Position numbers and translations under genes: made by a program. Shown in pieces: positions 1 to 9,197 of a stretch of DNA of 64,000 nt. This stretch comes from Paludibacteraceae bacterium (lineage in GTDB: Bacteria > Bacteroidota > Bacteroidia > Bacteroidales > Paludibacteraceae), in assembly GCA_017559385.1 (NCBI GenBank), contig JAFYSK010000036.1:18364-82363 (forward strand), in the 5' to 3' direction. A model generated the notes under the pieces. It was given only the letters and a program-made list of their open reading frames with translations, did not search any database and was not told where the DNA came from. How positions within the stretch are numbered: position 1 is the stretch's first letter; every line of letters starts with the position of its first letter.

Positions 1-195
1 TGTATGCTTGCCAGGTCCAAATTTGCCTAGCAATTGACCCTTTGAAAACAACAGCGCTACTTGGCTCTCACGAACGATCAGCTGAGTTGCAGTAGACAAA
101 TTATTTTCTGGATGGTGATACGCATAGATCACCTCCTTGCTTTGTGGACTCCATTCCACTACATCAATAAAAGGTTTTTTGAAAAAAATTCCCAT
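1..195 (-). CDS. SPFH-domain protein, N-terminal part
   Basis: The reverse strand reads from an ATG at 195 to the window edge without a stop, giving the first 65 residues (MGIFFKKPFIDVVEWSPQ...). A mixed alpha/beta start with a hydrophobic strand containing VALLFSKG and a GKFGPGKH turn is characteristic of the bacterial SPFH/YdjI-like family, membrane-associated scaffold proteins of poorly known role. The assignment rests only on the N-terminus, as the rest lies outside the window. The promoter at 281-311 gives a leader of about 80 nt. Confidence 0.6.
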   Translation of the reverse strand, partial: MGIFFKKPFIDVVEWSPQSKEVIYAYHHPENNLSTATQLIVRESQVALLFSKGQLLGKFGPGKHT

Positions 196-280
196 GATAT
201 TTTATGATTTAATTAATAATAATTATAAATGCATTTATCGGCGATTCATTTGATAAAACATACAAAATACAAAGATTCCG

Positions 281-311
281 CAAAGTTACTTTTTTTTTTT
301 AGTTCTACCAA
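281..311 (-). promoter_or_regulatory. Bacteroidota promoter for the SPFH gene
   Basis: On the reverse strand TTG (309-311) is followed after 20 bp by TAACTTTG (281-288), matching the TTG/TAnnTTTG consensus of the primary sigma factor in Bacteroidota. Confidence 0.75.
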
Positions 312-421
312 ATATTTTTATAAAAAAATATAAATTAATGACATTTGTATAGTTTTTCAACAGACAACAACAACATTTTGCTCACTAATCATCAATATTA
401 TCTAAAAAATATCATCTAATT

Positions 422-452
422 TTGGTAGAATAAAAAAAAAATATTACCTTTG
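422..452 (+). promoter_or_regulatory. Promoter for gmk-nadD
   Basis: TTG at 422-424, 20 bp, then TACCTTTG at 445-452. It lies 25 bp upstream of the gmk ATG and is the only such match ahead of the pair. Confidence 0.85.
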
Positions 453-477
453 CACAGAAAACAAAACTACGACATCT

Positions 478-1035
478 ATGATTATTATATTATGCGCACC
501 TAGTGGCTCTGGAAAATCAACGATGGTAAGGCATTTACTAGAGACCCACCCTGACAAGTACGAATTATCAATCTCAGCCACCACACGCGCACCTCGCGGA
601 CAAGAACAGTACGGCAAGGAGTATTATTTTATTAGCCGAGACGAATTTGAGCAGCATATTAACAACAAGGATTTTATAGAGTATGAACAAGTGTATGAGG
701 GTCTATACTACGGCACACTAAAATCTGAAATTGAACGCATACAATCTGCTGGACGCACTATTGTTTTTGACATAGATGTAAAAGGTGGTCTTAATTTAAA
801 AAAGATATTCAAGGACGAAGCACTATCCCTTTTTATCGCTCCGCCATCTATTGAAGAACTATCCAGACGACTACATGGCAGAGGTGATACAAGTGAAGAA
901 ATGATCGAGAAAAGGTTGGCTAAAGCTGAAATTGAAATGGCCGACGCCCCATACTTTGACAAAATCATCATCAACGACGACCTAAGCAAAGCAAAAGAAG
1001 ATTTAGATAGAGAAATTGCAAATTGGACCAAATAG
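478..1035 (+). CDS. gmk: Guanylate kinase
   Basis: Cytoplasmic kinase that phosphorylates GMP (and dGMP) to GDP using ATP, an essential step of purine salvage and synthesis. The 185 residues begin almost directly with the P-loop (CAPSGSGKST, residues 6-15), followed by the GMP-binding stretch with SATTRAPR and the EQYGKEYYF segment, and the RLAKAEIEM lid region towards the C-terminus. The length is normal for the family. The ATG at 478 leaves only five residues before the P-loop, as is usual. It is followed 15 nt later by nadD, so the two are probably cotranscribed. Confidence 0.95.
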   Translation: MIIILCAPSGSGKSTMVRHLLETHPDKYELSISATTRAPRGQEQYGKEYYFISRDEFEQHINNKDFIEYEQVYEGLYYGTLKSEIERIQSAGRTIVFDIDVKGGLNLKKIFKDEALSLFIAPPSIEELSRRLHGRGDTSEEMIEKRLAKAEIEMADAPYFDKIIINDDLSKAKEDLDREIANWTK

Positions 1036-1050
1036 AAACTTGCCTACCAC

Positions 1051-1584
1051 ATGAAAATTGGCATATACGGTGGATCATTTAACCCAATCCATTTTGGACA
1101 TACAGGCTTGGCTAATTGGATTATCAATAACACAGATATTGATGAAGTTTGGCTAATGGTATCGCCACACAATCCACTAAAAAGTTCATCTACTCTAGAA
1201 GATGAGCACAAACGACTAAACAGCGCAAAACTCGCCGTCAAAGACATGAAGAATATCATAGTAAGCGACTTTGAGTTTACCCTGCCACGACCCAACTACA
1301 CAGCAAACACATTGCGCAAGCTAGCTGAACAATTTCCTCAACACGAATTCACACTAATTATAGGAGAAGACAACCTTGGTATTTTTGATCAATGGCGTGA
1401 ATATATATATATACTAAGGTGTTATCGTATTTTTGTATACCCTCGTAGAGGCGCAGATACAGCAGCAGAAGAAATCATTAAAAAACTAAAAAAAGAAGGA
1501 ATAAAAGACCTACGCTATTTACAAGATGCTCCTTACTATGACATTTCATCTTCAGAAATACGAACAAATAAAAAAATAAATTAA
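1051..1584 (+). CDS. nadD: Nicotinate-nucleotide adenylyltransferase
   Basis: Joins nicotinate mononucleotide and ATP to give deamido-NAD, the penultimate step of NAD synthesis. The N-terminus has the nucleotidyltransferase signature GGSFNPIHFGH (residues 7-17). The C-terminal half carries the second signature as SSSEIRTN near residue 169, a variant of the usual SSTxIR. At 177 residues it is slightly short, with the C-terminus ending soon after that motif. It lies 15 nt downstream of gmk and shares its promoter. Confidence 0.92.
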   Translation: MKIGIYGGSFNPIHFGHTGLANWIINNTDIDEVWLMVSPHNPLKSSSTLEDEHKRLNSAKLAVKDMKNIIVSDFEFTLPRPNYTANTLRKLAEQFPQHEFTLIIGEDNLGIFDQWREYIYILRCYRIFVYPRRGADTAAEEIIKKLKKEGIKDLRYLQDAPYYDISSSEIRTNKKIN

Positions 1585-1603
1585 CTAAAAATCGCTTTTA
1601 CTC

Positions 1604-1634
1604 TTGCATAATTAAAAAAATAATCGTACCTTTG
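1604..1634 (+). promoter_or_regulatory. Promoter for the 1714 small gene, porin and apbE
   Basis: TTG at 1604-1606, 20 bp, then TACCTTTG at 1627-1634. The -33 region reads CTTGCATAATT, the extended form common in this window. The leader to the ATG at 1714 is about 75 nt. Confidence 0.82.
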
Positions 1635-1713
1635 CAACCGGAAACATGACATTAGTTGCAATATTTCACAGATAATAAATATAAAACATTAACTACTAAT
1701 AAAATAAGTTACT

Positions 1714-1956
1714 ATGATTCGCACAACATTCAACAAACTGAGAGAAGTGAAGGATAGCCTTCCAAAAGGTAGTTCAGCAGTAATTGCTGAAGAGTTAGGA
1801 ATTACTGCTGATGATGTTCGCGCATTTTTCAACGGTACCTCAACAGTTGGTTATCATATTGAACAAGGTCCTGATGGCGGTATCGTGATTCTTGAGGATA
1901 CAAAAATTTTAGATGTTGCGTTACGTATAGCATGGACTAGCAAGAACGCGCTTTGA
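1714..1956 (+). CDS. Small conserved-looking protein, function unknown
   Basis: An 80-residue soluble protein with its own strong promoter. The middle (about residues 20-42, with SSAVIAEELGITADDVRAFF) reads like a helix-turn-helix, in which a helix, a GIT turn and a second helix follow one another. The C-terminus continues with a short beta-rich stretch (GGIVILED). A nucleic-acid-binding role is possible but is inference from helix pattern alone. It sits 16 nt before a porin-like gene, so both may be cotranscribed. I do not recognise a named family. Confidence 0.7.
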   Translation: MIRTTFNKLREVKDSLPKGSSAVIAEELGITADDVRAFFNGTSTVGYHIEQGPDGGIVILEDTKILDVALRIAWTSKNAL

Positions 1957-1972
1957 TGAGCTAATTGAATAA

Positions 1973-2833
1973 ATGAAAAGATCAATCATCATTTTAGCAC
2001 TAACGCTCATCGGCGTTAGTGCTTTTTCTTTCAAGGTTTCGGCAGAAGAGAAAGAACCCAATTTTACCTTTGAAATAGGAGCCGATGTGGTAAGTAGTTA
2101 CCTATGGCGTGGACAAAACCTGGGTGGTTTGTCTATACAACCCTCTGTTACACTAGATTGGAAAGGTATATATATTTGCGGATGGGCTAATATAGGCGCA
2201 GACAACTGGAAATTCCAAGAACTCAATCCTGAATTAGATATTACCATAGGATATGATAATTACGGTGTCAAACTAGACCTCACACACTTCTACTATTTCT
2301 ATGGTGACAAGTATTTCAAGGGATTGGAGGATCCTAATAACAAATTCAGCAGTAGTACAATGGAATTACATGCAGGACTTGATGTTGGCGAATGGACAGA
2401 GATCGTCCCTCTCACCCTTGATTGGTATACCACTGTATTAGGATATGATCCTGTATTTGACGAAAACGACAATTTAGTTTTAAACGAGAATGGCAATGCA
2501 AAACGTGCCTTTTCAACCTACATTGAGCTTGGATATGACATTACATTACCACTGGATATCATATTAGGTCTAAAAGTTGGTTTTACACCCTGGAAGGGAA
2601 TGCTTACCGAATACAAAGAAGTTTGGAATAGTGGACAGACTGTTGGTCTTAACAACTTACAACTACGAGCAGAACGCGAATTTGAACTGAAGCACGCATG
2701 CTTTAACATATGGGGCGAAGTCATGTTCAACTGCTACGGTGTAACTAAAAATAATATTATTAACATCTTTGGAGAAGGAGCAACACAAAAGTTAAACGCA
2801 GGCCTTGGCGTCGGTATTTATTTTGGTAATTAA
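1973..2833 (+). CDS. Outer-membrane beta-barrel protein, TorF/Gcw_chp-like putative porin
   Basis: A signal peptide (residues 1-24, ending FKVSAEE) is followed by alternating hydrophobic/polar strands rich in Trp, Tyr and Gly that end near a C-terminal aromatic, as in outer-membrane barrels. The stretch DVVSSYLWRGQNLGG followed by QPSVTLDW is the start typical of the Gcw_chp/TorF family of putative porins. The substrate is unknown. The gene lies 16 nt after the 80-residue protein and its stop is separated from apbE by a single base, so the three form one unit. Confidence 0.75.
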   Translation: MKRSIIILALTLIGVSAFSFKVSAEEKEPNFTFEIGADVVSSYLWRGQNLGGLSIQPSVTLDWKGIYICGWANIGADNWKFQELNPELDITIGYDNYGVKLDLTHFYYFYGDKYFKGLEDPNNKFSSSTMELHAGLDVGEWTEIVPLTLDWYTTVLGYDPVFDENDNLVLNENGNAKRAFSTYIELGYDITLPLDIILGLKVGFTPWKGMLTEYKEVWNSGQTVGLNNLQLRAEREFELKHACFNIWGEVMFNCYGVTKNNIINIFGEGATQKLNAGLGVGIYFGN

Positions 2834-2834
2834 A

Positions 2835-3830
2835 ATGAAAAAATGGATAGCATTAGGATTGGCAATCTTAGCAGCAGTATTGTTGATATTCCTGCCCAAC
2901 CAACCTAAGTCACAATATTTTCACAACCAAGGAAACATTTTTGGAACATACTACAACATAAGATACGAATCTACAGAGGATCTACACGAAGAGATAAAGG
3001 CAGCATTACAAGCTGTGGATTATTCTTTAAGTATGTTCAATCAGAACTCTGTGATTTGTAAAATCAATCGCAATGAGAATGTTGTACTAGACTCGCTATT
3101 CATAAGTATGTTCCTAGAAGCACAGTCCATTAGTGCAATTTCAAAAGGAGCCTTTGATATCACAGTAGCCCCATTAGTTAATGCCTGGGGATTTGGAAAG
3201 AGCAAAGAAAAGAGCCCGCAAATAAGTGACATAGAGATAGACAGTCTCAAAGAATTTGTAGGATACGAAAAAATTATTCTACAGGAAGGTCAAATTGCCA
3301 AACAAGATCCACGTACAACACTTGATGCTAGCGCGATAGCAAAGGGATTTGGATGTGATGTAGTAGCGAATATACTACGCGCTAATGGATGCAAGAATCT
3401 GCTAGTAGAAATAGGAGGCGAAGTAGTACTTCAAGGAGTCAACGACAGGGGAAAACCATGGCATATAGGAATTAGCAAACCTAAAAATGATGCTTCAGGC
3501 GTAGAAAATGATTTACAAGAAGTTATCGCTAGTAGCAATCTGTGTATAGCGACATCAGGCAATTACTTACAATATTACTATGTAGACGGACAGCGTCGTA
3601 GCCACACTATAGATCCAAGAACTGGCTACCCGGTAGAACACTCATTATTAAGTGCAACAGTTACAGCTAGAAGTTGTATGCGAGCAGATGCCCTAGCTAC
3701 GGCATGTATGGTATTAGGTAAAAACGCAGCGCTTGAAATGATTGAAGAGATTCCTGATGCAGAATGCTATCTAATTGTAGCCCAATCTGATACATTGCAT
3801 ATTGAAACATCATCAAATTGGCAAAAATAG
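2835..3830 (+). CDS. apbE: FAD:protein FMN transferase (ApbE)
   Basis: Transfers FMN from FAD to a threonine of flavoprotein targets such as Rnf/Nqr subunits, outside the cytoplasm. Seen: an N-terminal membrane anchor (residues 4-20), TLDASAIAKGFGCD, LVEIGGEV, the pair WHIGISKP, and the C-terminal SHTIDPRTGYP motif of the flavin site. The ATG at 2835 was preferred over an in-frame start 30 nt upstream, because that one lies inside the preceding gene and would add a stretch ahead of the anchor. The 331 residues are normal for the family. No Rnf/Nqr genes lie nearby. Confidence 0.9.
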   Translation: MKKWIALGLAILAAVLLIFLPNQPKSQYFHNQGNIFGTYYNIRYESTEDLHEEIKAALQAVDYSLSMFNQNSVICKINRNENVVLDSLFISMFLEAQSISAISKGAFDITVAPLVNAWGFGKSKEKSPQISDIEIDSLKEFVGYEKIILQEGQIAKQDPRTTLDASAIAKGFGCDVVANILRANGCKNLLVEIGGEVVLQGVNDRGKPWHIGISKPKNDASGVENDLQEVIASSNLCIATSGNYLQYYYVDGQRRSHTIDPRTGYPVEHSLLSATVTARSCMRADALATACMVLGKNAALEMIEEIPDAECYLIVAQSDTLHIETSSNWQK

Positions 3831-3832
3831 AT

Positions 3833-4954
3833 CTAGAGAAATTTCAAGATTCTAGTTATAGTTTTTTGAACATTATTCATTGCAAACTCACGCTGCATGG
3901 CCACTTCTAGTGGCACCTTTTCTTCTAGAATTGGATATATTCCTGCAAATCCTAATTGCGATAAAGAATCACACATCTCGACACATCCTCCAATAGCCAC
4001 AACGGGGATGTGTTGTTTTTTTGCACGCGACAAGACACCTGCAGCGGTTTTACCTTTTGCTGTTTGAAAATCTATCTTGCCCTCGCCAGTAATAATAAGA
4101 TCAGCACCTGTTATCGTGGAATCGAAGTCAATCGCATCAAGTACCATATCTACGCCTTTTTTCAGCGTAGCACTCAAGAATGCAAGAAAAGCACCACCCA
4201 TACCCCCAGCAGCACCTGCACCTGCGACAGAAACAACATTGACAGCATACTTTTTTTCAATCACCCTGGCAAAGGATGCCATTCCATCGTCCAATAGACT
4301 GACCATGTCCACGTCAGCACCTTTTTGAGGAGCAAAGACTGGCGCTGCACCATTTGGACCACAAAAAGGCGTATCAACATCACAAGCTACTATAAAAACA
4401 GATTCTTTGACAGCTGTACTGACTAGGCTATCGTCTATTCGCGCAATAGTTCCTAAGACACCGCCTGAACCTCTTGTTATAAGTTCGTTATTCATATCAT
4501 AGAAGCGAAAGCCCATAGCTTGCAACATGCCCATGCCTGCATCATTCGTCGCACTACCTCCAATACCAACCAGAAACTTACGACAGCCTCGAGCTATCGC
4601 ATCCATAATCATCTCTCCTGTACCAAAAGTAGATGTCACCCATGGATTGCGTTCATTTACATGCAGAAGAGGCAAGCCACTAGCTGCAGCCATCTCTAGA
4701 ACAGCCGTATCACCAGCTATGCCATACGAAGCTTGGATTGGACGGCCCAAAGGATCACTGACCACACAGTTAACAATAGTACCCTTTAATGCACCAATAA
4801 TAGCATCAACTGTACCTTCTCCACCATCCGCTACATTCACCGCAACAACCTCATAATCAGGGCAAACACTCAGTATGCCAAGACGAGCACTGGCAGCCAC
4901 TTCAAGAGAAGTCATTGAGCCTTTAAAAGAATCAGAAGCAATAACTATCTTCAT
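3833..4954 (-). CDS. Glycerate kinase
   Basis: Phosphorylates D-glycerate, feeding it into lower glycolysis; the GarK/GlxK type gives 2-phosphoglycerate. The protein starts MKIVIASDSFKGSM, with the conserved VADGGEGTVDA stretch, GIGGSATNDAGMGM and ITGEGKIDFQTAKGK, all diagnostic of this family. An ATG at 4954 was chosen over a TTG two codons upstream. It sits 12 nt downstream of a GntP-type permease, which points to uptake and phosphorylation of glycerate as a unit. It ends two bases from the convergent apbE stop, with no visible terminator between them. Confidence 0.9.
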   Translation of the reverse strand: MKIVIASDSFKGSMTSLEVAASARLGILSVCPDYEVVAVNVADGGEGTVDAIIGALKGTIVNCVVSDPLGRPIQASYGIAGDTAVLEMAAASGLPLLHVNERNPWVTSTFGTGEMIMDAIARGCRKFLVGIGGSATNDAGMGMLQAMGFRFYDMNNELITRGSGGVLGTIARIDDSLVSTAVKESVFIVACDVDTPFCGPNGAAPVFAPQKGADVDMVSLLDDGMASFARVIEKKYAVNVVSVAGAGAAGGMGGAFLAFLSATLKKGVDMVLDAIDFDSTITGADLIITGEGKIDFQTAKGKTAAGVLSRAKKQHIPVVAIGGCVEMCDSLSQLGFAGIYPILEEKVPLEVAMQREFAMNNVQKTITRILKFL

Positions 4955-4966
4955 TTGCAATAAGAG

Positions 4967-6211
4967 TTAAAAAAGCAAATATGTCACAACACTACAAACG
5001 GTCAGCACTAATCCTACAATAGATTCATATGGGATAAGTTTGAGTCGTTCCTTCACGCTCATTCCCATAGAACCACCCGTTGCATGAAAAAAAGATCCAT
5101 GTGGTAAATGATCTAACACAGTTGCACCCGCATTAACCATTGCAGCCCCCCAAACAGCAGTAACACCTGCTGCAACAATGGCATCTGCAAAAGAGGCGGA
5201 AGCAATAGTAGCACCGGCAGTAGTAGACGCAGTAGCAGCAGACATCAAAGCACCTGCAATAGGAGACATCAAAGTGCCACCATTACTCCAGCCTGCTAGT
5301 AGGTTAACTAATACATCCTTAATTGCAGACGCCTTTATAATACCAGCTAATGTTCCTGTACCAACCAACAAAATAGCTATCGTAGACATTTTTTCCAATC
5401 CATAGGATAAACATTTGGACATATTCTTCCAATTTCCTGTAGCTATAATTCCTACCACACCACCTACAGGCAATGCGATCATCGGATCAACTACGACACC
5501 AACAATAGGTCGTAGCGCTAGTAGCAAAATAGTAACAATTGGTCCTAACAAACTGCGCCACAGGCTAGGTAACTGCTCATCCGTCTCCTTTTGCAAACTT
5601 CCTTCCATCAGTTCGCCCTTAGGCATCAATGGAATAATAACAAACACTGTTATCAACAATCCAATAATCGCAGGTATAATACCAGCTGCCATTACAGAAG
5701 ATAATGGTGCATCAAAATTCTCGGCTGCTATAATTGTATTTGGGTTAGGTGACAGGATATTTCCACACTTACCACCGCCTATCATAGCTAACAGAAGTTT
5801 TAACTTAGACAAATGTAACCGATTACCCATAATAATGGCAATAGGAGCAATAGTAATAACAGCCACATCAATAAACACGCCCATTGCAGTCAACAGCAGT
5901 GCAGACAAAGCTAAAGCTAAGTAGATGTATTTTTGCCCTAAGGCCTTGATTATACTACGGGCGATGGTAGAAGCAGCACCAGTCTTAACCAACATTCCCG
6001 TTAATACACCGGCGGCAATTATGCGAACTATTGCAGGAGTGATATCTTTCACCCCAGCAATCATCTCCGACACAGTAGTTTCCAACCCCCACCCAGCAAG
6101 CAGTCCACCAACCAAAGCACCTAAGATCAGGCTATAGACTGGTGATAATTTCCTAATTATCAATACAATTGACAGAATAAGTCCTATCAATGCAGCTAAT
6201 GCACTATTCAT
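4967..6211 (-). CDS. GntP-family permease, probably for glycerate
   Basis: A 414-residue inner-membrane transporter with about 12 hydrophobic segments. Gluconate:H+ symporter family traits are seen: the GGKCGNILSPNPNT loop, the TASTTAGATIAS stretch and the late DHLPHGSFFHATGG loop. The family carries sugar acids by proton symport. The adjacent glycerate kinase makes glycerate the best substrate guess, but gluconate cannot be excluded from sequence alone. The gene heads a two-gene unit with its own promoter at 6239-6269. Confidence 0.85.
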   Translation of the reverse strand: MNSALAALIGLILSIVLIIRKLSPVYSLILGALVGGLLAGWGLETTVSEMIAGVKDITPAIVRIIAAGVLTGMLVKTGAASTIARSIIKALGQKYIYLALALSALLLTAMGVFIDVAVITIAPIAIIMGNRLHLSKLKLLLAMIGGGKCGNILSPNPNTIIAAENFDAPLSSVMAAGIIPAIIGLLITVFVIIPLMPKGELMEGSLQKETDEQLPSLWRSLLGPIVTILLLALRPIVGVVVDPMIALPVGGVVGIIATGNWKNMSKCLSYGLEKMSTIAILLVGTGTLAGIIKASAIKDVLVNLLAGWSNGGTLMSPIAGALMSAATASTTAGATIASASFADAIVAAGVTAVWGAAMVNAGATVLDHLPHGSFFHATGGSMGMSVKERLKLIPYESIVGLVLTVCSVVTYLLF

Positions 6212-6238
6212 ATCACAAAATTAGATTTAAATGCCTTG

Positions 6239-6269
6239 CAAAGGTAATAAAATTCCACAACAAATACAA
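6239..6269 (-). promoter_or_regulatory. Promoter for the GntP-glycerate kinase pair
   Basis: Reverse strand TTG (6267-6269), 20 bp, TACCTTTG (6239-6246). It lies 28 bp from the permease ATG and back-to-back with the bamD promoter. Confidence 0.82.
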
Positions 6270-6295
6270 ATTTTAATGAAATTAATTCTATTTTC

Positions 6296-6326
6296 TTGCA
6301 TATCTCAAAAAAAAATTGTACCTTTG
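6296..6326 (+). promoter_or_regulatory. Promoter for bamD-omega-coaBC
   Basis: TTG at 6296-6298 (context CTTGCATATC), 20 bp, TACCTTTG at 6319-6326. Its position rules out the upstream in-frame start at 6316 and puts the RNA start near 6333. Confidence 0.85.
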
Positions 6327-6354
6327 CAGGCTGATTATGTATCTTAATAGAAAT

Positions 6355-7197
6355 ATGCATAAACGAATGGGAACCATCAAACATAAAATAGCAGTATTCT
6401 TATATTTTGCCGTGATGATATTTGGCATGCAGTCTTGTGGGGAGTATCAAGCAATACTGAAGTCCAAAGATCCTGAGTTGAAATATCAACGAGCACTGAC
6501 CTATTTTAACGACAAACAATATATCAAAGCACAAACTTTGCTTGACGAAGTCACCTCTTATTACCGAGGTACAGATCGTTCGCAAGATGTCTTGATATAT
6601 TTGTCTCGCTGTTATATGGGCCAAAAGGACTACACCACTGCAGCAGAATACTATCAAGCTTATATCCAAAACTATCCTAAAGGACGTTACATAATTGAAG
6701 CCAGATTTCAAGCGGGTCACTGCTATTACCTTAATGCCCCAGACTCAAGATTGGATCAGGCTGAGACAAAAAGGGCTATTGAGTTATTTACACAATTCGT
6801 AGAACTATACCCAGAAAGTCCTTACGCTAAGCAAGCATATGACGAAATGAACGAATTATATGACAGATTAGCATACAAAGAGTATCTCAACGCAAAGACA
6901 TACTACAATCTAGGTACCTACTTGGGGAATAATTATTTAAGCGCAGAGATCATTGCAAAAAATGCATTAGAAAAATATCCAACAAACAAATACCAAGAAG
7001 AATTAAACTGGCTAATATTACAAGCAAAATACCAACAAGTTATCAACTCATTTGATAATCGTCGCGAAGAGAGAGCCAGAGAAACCGAAGACGAATACTA
7101 TAGTTTTATAACCCAATACCCTAATTCCAAGCATATTCCAACGGCGGAAAAAATAGGTAAGGAGTTAAAAAAGATTTTGACGAAATACAACAAATAG
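6355..7197 (+). CDS. bamD: Outer-membrane assembly lipoprotein BamD
   Basis: Peripheral lipoprotein of the BAM complex that folds beta-barrel proteins into the outer membrane. Seen: a lipoprotein signal ending FGMQSCGEY, then five tetratricopeptide-like helical pairs (for example KYQRALTYFNDKQYIKA and AAEYYQAYIQNYPKG). The start is uncertain: ATGs at 6337, 6355 and 6367 are in frame. 6337 is almost at the predicted RNA start, so 6355 was chosen (280 residues). The order bamD, omega-like subunit, coaBC is a known Bacteroidota arrangement. Confidence 0.88.
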   Translation: MHKRMGTIKHKIAVFLYFAVMIFGMQSCGEYQAILKSKDPELKYQRALTYFNDKQYIKAQTLLDEVTSYYRGTDRSQDVLIYLSRCYMGQKDYTTAAEYYQAYIQNYPKGRYIIEARFQAGHCYYLNAPDSRLDQAETKRAIELFTQFVELYPESPYAKQAYDEMNELYDRLAYKEYLNAKTYYNLGTYLGNNYLSAEIIAKNALEKYPTNKYQEELNWLILQAKYQQVINSFDNRREERARETEDEYYSFITQYPNSKHIPTAEKIGKELKKILTKYNK

Positions 7198-7221
7198 AAT
7201 AATAAATTTAACACAACAAAT

Positions 7222-7557
7222 ATGATTGATTACAAGAAAACTACAGCCCCTAACAACACCATTACTAGGGACATGAACGAACTCACAGAAAAGGTAGGAA
7301 ACGTGTATGAGACCGTAGCTATCATTGGCAAACGTAGCAACCAAATTAGCACAGCTCTTAAAAAGGAGCTAGACGCAAAGCTACAAGATTTTTCAGTTCC
7401 TCAAGATTCGATGGATGACACTTATGAAAACCTTGAGCAAATTGAGATTTCTAAAAACTACGAAGCATTGCCAAAACCATCGTTGATTGCTACTCAGGAG
7501 TTCATTGATGGTCAACTCATTTATCGTGGCGGCAACAAAGACGAGGCTCTTAAGTGA
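7222..7557 (+). CDS. RNA polymerase omega-like subunit
   Basis: A 111-residue cytoplasmic protein. The stretch GNVYETVAIIGKRSNQIS matches the conserved omega/RPB6 core, in which a helix contacts the beta' subunit. The family helps assemble RNA polymerase. The Bacteroidota version is longer and more divergent than E. coli RpoZ, so the call depends on that core and on its position between bamD and coaBC. Its last four bases overlap the GTG start of coaBC (GTGA), implying translational coupling. Confidence 0.8.
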   Translation: MIDYKKTTAPNNTITRDMNELTEKVGNVYETVAIIGKRSNQISTALKKELDAKLQDFSVPQDSMDDTYENLEQIEISKNYEALPKPSLIATQEFIDGQLIYRGGNKDEALK

Positions 7558-8765
7558 TTCTTCAAGGCAAACATATTCTCATAGGAATTAGTGGCGGTAT
7601 AGCTGCATACAAGATTCCTGAATTAATACGCCAGTTACGCAAAGCAGGCGCAGAAGTGCAAGTGACAACTACCAAAAATGCATTGGAGTTTGTCACTTCG
7701 CTTACACTGCAGACTGTTAGCGGGCACAAGGTATATTCAGATGTGTTTGCCGCTATTAATGAACATAGCACCGAACATATATCCCTACCCGATTGGGCAG
7801 ACATGATGCTCATTGCACCTGCCACAGCCAATGTGCTTTGTAAGATGGCACATGGCATTGCAGACGACGCCCTCACTACGACTTTTGCTGCAATGCGCAA
7901 ACCAGTACTTATTGCACCAGCGATGAATACAAATATGTATGAATCGCCAGCAACGAAACAAGCTATCCAGCAATTATCACAATGGGACAATATAACCATG
8001 CTTGATGCAGCTAGTGGAGAATTAGCTTGTGGTACTAGCGGCAAGGGACGCATGCAAGAAATTGACGTACTGTTAGCAGCAGCCCAATATGTACTTACAC
8101 CCAAGACTCTAGACGGCAAACGAGTGCTTATTACCGCCGGTCCTACACACGAGGCAATAGATCCTGTTCGTTATATCACTAACGCATCGACAGGAAAAAT
8201 GGGATATGCCATTGCTAGCGCTTGTTTGAGGCGAGGAGCACAAGTTACATTAGTGAGTGGACCAAGCCAAATATCAATGAAGGCTTGGGAGGCATTTGCA
8301 CCATTAACCATAGTCCCCGTTACGTCTGCTATGGATATGTACAATGCTACACTTCATTCGTTTGACCAATCTGACATCAGCATACTCTGTGCCGCTGTCG
8401 CAGATTTTACGCCACAGACACAGGCATCTCAAAAGATCAAGAAAGAGAAAGGCCAAACCACAATGACTCTTGAGATGACAATAACGAAAGATATAGCTGC
8501 TAGTTTAGGAGAGATCAAGCGTAAAGATCAAAAACTGGTGGGCTTTGCATTGGAAACACATGATGAGTTGTCAAATGCTCAGCGCAAACTACAAACCAAA
8601 AACCTTGATATGATTGTACTTAATTCCCTCCAGGACAAAGGAGCAGGATTTGGTACAGACACCAATAAAGTGACATTTGTTTATCCAAATGGAACAACAA
8701 AAAACCTCCCCCTTATTTCAAAGGAAGAGGTAGCTGATGAGATTATCAATAATATATTAGAATAA
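7554..8765 (+). CDS. coaBC: Bifunctional phosphopantothenoylcysteine decarboxylase / phosphopantothenate-cysteine ligase
   Basis: Two consecutive steps of coenzyme A synthesis. The N-terminal flavoprotein domain (about 1-180) has GISGGIAAYK, the APATANVLCKMAHGIADDAL segment and the PAMNTNMY motif. The C-terminal ligase domain (about 188-403) has ITAGPTHEAIDPVRYITN and AAVADFTP. It starts with GTG, overlapping the preceding stop by four bases; no ATG lies near the expected N-terminus. The length of 403 is normal. It ends five bases from the convergent DUF3276 gene. Confidence 0.93.
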   Translation: MILQGKHILIGISGGIAAYKIPELIRQLRKAGAEVQVTTTKNALEFVTSLTLQTVSGHKVYSDVFAAINEHSTEHISLPDWADMMLIAPATANVLCKMAHGIADDALTTTFAAMRKPVLIAPAMNTNMYESPATKQAIQQLSQWDNITMLDAASGELACGTSGKGRMQEIDVLLAAAQYVLTPKTLDGKRVLITAGPTHEAIDPVRYITNASTGKMGYAIASACLRRGAQVTLVSGPSQISMKAWEAFAPLTIVPVTSAMDMYNATLHSFDQSDISILCAAVADFTPQTQASQKIKKEKGQTTMTLEMTITKDIAASLGEIKRKDQKLVGFALETHDELSNAQRKLQTKNLDMIVLNSLQDKGAGFGTDTNKVTFVYPNGTTKNLPLISKEEVADEIINNILE

Positions 8766-8770
8766 TCCTA

Positions 8771-9166
8771 TTAGAACTTCAAAATTCTTTTCAAGATTGA
8801 TTTATCTTCGTGTTTATCTTCAGTAACATTCTCTACTGAAGCCTCATTTTGGAATTCCTCTTTCTCAGGAACCCATTCTTTGCGTTCCTCAATCTCACCT
8901 AATTGATTTTGCACAAAAGCTATTACATCATTGAGGCCTTCTGTAAAGTGAGCGAAATCCTCCTTGTACAAAAATACTTTGTGCTTTTCAAACTGTGGAG
9001 CCTCAGCCTCGCCCATTTGCTTACGTTTGCTTTCAGTAATACACAAATACAAATCCTCATTGCGAGCTTTCTTAACATCTAAATAATAGATGCGTTTTCC
9101 CGCCTTAACTGAACGCGAATAAACAATTTCGGGTTCGTTCTTACCTTCAAATCTACGATTTTCCAT
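8771..9166 (-). CDS. DUF3276 / PUR-alpha-like nucleic-acid-binding protein
   Basis: A 131-residue cytoplasmic protein. Residues about 12-95 form the PUR repeat-like unit: a beta stretch with IVYSRSVKAGKRIYYLDVKKARNEDLYL, a second with HKVFLYKEDFAHF, and a helix with GLNDVIAFVQNQLG. The C-terminal tail is acidic and probably disordered. The family occurs in Bacteroidota and spirochaetes and binds single-stranded nucleic acid; the role in the cell is unclear. It is transcribed alone from the promoter at 9198-9228. Confidence 0.82.
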   Translation of the reverse strand: MENRRFEGKNEPEIVYSRSVKAGKRIYYLDVKKARNEDLYLCITESKRKQMGEAEAPQFEKHKVFLYKEDFAHFTEGLNDVIAFVQNQLGEIEERKEWVPEKEEFQNEASVENVTEDKHEDKSILKRILKF

Positions 9167-9197
9167 CTCTTATTAATGTTACATTAGTTTAACACCG

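Noticed and set aside
5415-5924. 169-codon frame antisense to the GntP permease
   Set aside because: Hydrophobic stretches mirror the transporter's own membrane helices; no start context.
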